This document shows positions 62,450 through 64,000 of a DNA stretch of 64,000 bases, piece by piece. Both the position numbers and the translations under genes were made by a program. Below the pieces are notes generated by a model that was not told where the DNA came from, ran no database searches, and was given only the letters and a program-made list of their open reading frames with translations. The DNA comes from Blastococcus sp. HT6-4. GTDB lineage: Bacteria > Actinomycetota > Actinomycetes > Mycobacteriales > Geodermatophilaceae. Each line of letters opens with the position of its first letter. Within the stretch, counting starts at the first letter, position 1. The stretch lies in the NCBI RefSeq assembly GCF_039679125.1, contig NZ_CP155551.1, positions 3,162,001-3,226,000 of the forward strand. Direction: 5' to 3'.

Positions 62450-62773
62450 GTGAAGAGCGAATCCCTGAGCACCGAAAGCGACCCCCTGGGCCGCGCGGTC
62501 CGCGCGGCGCTACAGGACCTGCCGGTCGAGCGTGGTGCCGCGGTGGCCGCCAGGCGCCTCGCCGCACTCGACAACCACCCGGAACCCGCCACCGGCGCCG
62601 CGACCGCTCGGGCGACGCGTCCTCACCCGTCGGCCGGTAGGGACCGCGCGTCCCTGCGTGCGGAGACGTCGGCCGGCCCGGTCGGCACGGACCCCGCTGC
62701 TGCCATGAGATCACCGAACAGCCGCTCGAGCTCACGCCACACAGCCACTGCCAGCCCGTCCTCGGTGTGCTGA
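62450..62773 (+). CDS. Possible short protein
   Basis: Up to 107 residues from GTG 62450 (reads MKSESLSTESDPLGRAVRAA). The first 50 residues (ALQDLPVERGAAVAARRLAA) are plausible coding sequence. The rest is Ser/Arg-rich and overlaps an opposite gene candidate, so a true product may end earlier or not exist. Confidence 0.35.
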   Translation: MKSESLSTESDPLGRAVRAALQDLPVERGAAVAARRLAALDNHPEPATGAATARATRPHPSAGRDRASLRAETSAGPVGTDPAAAMRSPNSRSSSRHTATASPSSVC

Positions 62774-62781
62774 TCCACCAC
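62623..62781 (-). CDS. Possible short protein linked to recombinase 2
   Basis: About 52 residues from GTG 62781 or 62778 (reads VVDQHTEDGLAVAVWRELER, LFGDLMAAAGSVPTGPADVS). The amphipathic helix is convincing, and small proteins of this kind follow serine recombinases in actinobacteria. It overlaps the plus-strand candidate; only one of the two is likely real. Confidence 0.4.
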   Translation of the reverse strand: MVDQHTEDGLAVAVWRELERLFGDLMAAAGSVPTGPADVSARRDARSLPADG

Positions 62782-62829
62782 CGTCCCCTTTCCTCGCCGC
62801 CGACCGTGGGCGCGAACCGGCAATGCAGA

Positions 62830-62856
62830 AGGCCCCGTCCGTGGCGGACGGGGCCT
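62830..62856. terminator. Perfect 12-bp hairpin after recombinase 2
   Basis: AGGCCCCGTCCG and CGGACGGGGCCT with a 3-base loop, 23 bp past the stop of the zinc-finger recombinase. Acts as its terminator. Confidence 0.8.
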
Positions 62857-62879
62857 CCTGCATTCCGGGTGAAAGGACT

Positions 62880-64000
62880 TCACACAGCTGGGTGCGCACG
62901 CCCCCGGTGGACGCGCACGCCGTGCGCACCGTGCAGCACCTTCCCGCAGTCCGGGCACGCGACCGGTGCGTCGTCGGCGTCCCGACCGTGCGCCTGGCGG
63001 ACGTGGGAAGCCAGGTCCTGCGGCGCGGCGAACACCTTCGTGCAGCCGTAGTCGCACAGCAGTGTGCCCGCACGGCCGTGCGCGACCGCCACATGACGCT
63101 TCAGCCCCCCGGCGCTGGTGGTGCGCCGGTCGCAGCCGGGCTCCGGGCACTCGTACGCCGTCACCCGGCCCGGCGGCCGCCTCGACGTGGCCCCCACGAC
63201 GCCGTGCTTGTGCCGCCGGTGCACGCCGAGCGCCGCCGGCGTCGGAAAGGTCGCGGTGCATTCAGGGCACGCCCGAACCTGCCCGGCGGCCAGGTCGACC
63301 GGCTCGCGGATGTGCAGGACACCGACGTTGCGCAGGTGGATCCGTACCCGGGACGGGTCGAACCCGCGCCCGCGCCCCCCGGCCGGCCCCACCTCGATCC
63401 GCTCGACCAGATCGGTGAGCAGCGCCCGGCGTTCCGGAACAGTCATCGCCTCCCACCTCCCGGCGAAGTCCACGTCGACCTCGGCGACTGCGGCCGGTAC
63501 CTCTCGGAGCTGCTCGAGCTCGGCGACGCGCCCGTCCAGCTCGTCGATCTCCCGCTCCAGCTCGGCGCGGCGGGTCGCCGACTTGGCCCGCTTCCGCTCC
63601 CCGCGCAGATCCGACATCTCCCGTTGCAGCTGCGCCAGCTCCTGACCGAGATCGGTCGTGTTCGCCGCCGCGGCCGCACGAGCACGGCGGTACGACTCCT
63701 GCAGCGCCGCCTGCCAGCGCCGATTCCCGGCGATTCCCAGGACCGTCAGCTCGACCAGCCGGTGCAGCATTCGGGCGCTGATGGCGTTGCCCGAACAGCG
63801 ATGTGGATGCTCCTCGGGCAGGTTGTTGCTCGTCCGGCACGCGTACGACGCGGAGTTCGAAGTGATCGTTCCCGGGCCGTACAACCGCCGGCCGCACGGC
63901 TCCCCGTCCCCGCGGCTCGCCCGGCACACCACCAGACCGGCCAGCAGCGCCTCGCTCGCCGGGCGGCGACCCCCGGCCGGATTGGCCAGACGGACTTGCA
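62880..64000 (-). CDS. Second large serine recombinase with C-terminal C2H2 zinc fingers, 5' part missing
   Basis: The C-terminal ~373 codons; the catalytic domain lies beyond the right edge. The visible part opens in the zinc-ribbon region (LLAGLVVCRASRGDGEPCGR, YACRTSNNLPEEHPHRCSG), then RMLHRLVELTVLGIAG, a coiled coil (AQLQREMSDLRGERKRAKSA), and RWEAMTVPERRALLTDLVER, all typical of large serine recombinases. After about 63285 come four C2H2 fingers: CPECTATF...HRRHKH, CPEPGCDRR...HVAVAH, CDYGCTKVF...HVRQAH and CPDCGKVLH...HRGRAH. These replace or extend the usual C-terminus. Confidence 0.85.
   Translation of the reverse strand, partial: QVRLANPAGGRRPASEALLAGLVVCRASRGDGEPCGRRLYGPGTITSNSASYACRTSNNLPEEHPHRCSGNAISARMLHRLVELTVLGIAGNRRWQAALQESYRRARAAAAANTTDLGQELAQLQREMSDLRGERKRAKSATRRAELEREIDELDGRVAELEQLREVPAAVAEVDVDFAGRWEAMTVPERRALLTDLVERIEVGPAGGRGRGFDPSRVRIHLRNVGVLHIREPVDLAAGQVRACPECTATFPTPAALGVHRRHKHGVVGATSRRPPGRVTAYECPEPGCDRRTTSAGGLKRHVAVAHGRAGTLLCDYGCTKVFAAPQDLASHVRQAHGRDADDAPVACPDCGKVLHGAHGVRVHRGRAHPAV

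Larger units (their letters stand above)
16220..64000. mobile_element. Integrated genomic island in comM (left end; right end beyond the window)
   Basis: Everything right of the comM break is foreign to the conserved whiG-xerC-dprA-comM neighbourhood. It comprises a module array separated by comM-like sites to 42277, then a mosaic of small genes, relics and two large serine recombinases. The other half of comM, and probably the usual downstream genes (yraN, rnhB, lepB), should lie past 64000. The serine recombinases at 59111-60973 and 62880-64000 are the best candidates for integration. The exact left junction lies within the site at 16201-16239. Confidence 0.8.

Overview
The window is high-GC DNA with actinobacterial gene content. 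The conserved order rlmN, cdsA, frr, pyrH, tsf, rpsB, M23 peptidase, whiG, xerC, dprA, comM is the one I know from Streptomyces and relatives. Codon use and the motility-type sigma factor would suit a soil actinomycete such as a member of the Geodermatophilaceae, but that placement is inference. No tRNA, rRNA or CRISPR array was recognised.

Bases 1-16219 are chromosomal backbone. They hold the 5' part of rlmN, an RNA methyltransferase, a two-component pair, a PPK2 kinase, a DUF952-GNAT fusion, and the translation and lipid cluster rpsB-tsf-pyrH-frr-cdsA on the minus strand with hairpins after rpsB and tsf. A secreted M23 peptidase, a small patch of accessory genes with a peptidase tail remnant, and whiG, xerC, dprA and the 3' third of comM (yifB) follow.

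At about 16220 comM is cut exactly at the codons of its Walker B motif, and everything to the right is an integrated island that runs off the window. Its left 26 kb is a row of modules separated by nine direct copies of a roughly 45-bp site. The site core matches the interrupted comM sequence, and six internal copies carry inverted-repeat arms, one with compensatory changes. The modules hold a trypco1/trypsin-STAND-TPR system, three trypco2/trypsin-STAND-TPR systems (one frameshifted), a lone small gene, a CHAT-STAND protease with an overlapping partner, a membrane-anchored glycan-binding-like protein, and a J-domain membrane protein. This looks like a cassette array of NTP-dependent biological conflict (defence or suicide) systems.

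The right half (42.3-64 kb) is a mosaic. It contains a nuclease-like gene, an IS1380-type transposase relic, a secreted helix-hairpin-helix protein, many small genes (several with CxxC zinc ribbons), gene remnants, and an HNH-Excalibur exported protein. It ends with two large serine recombinases, the likely integration machinery. The second, partial one carries four C2H2 zinc fingers at its C-terminus, which is very unusual for bacteria. The missing 5' part of comM should lie beyond the right edge.
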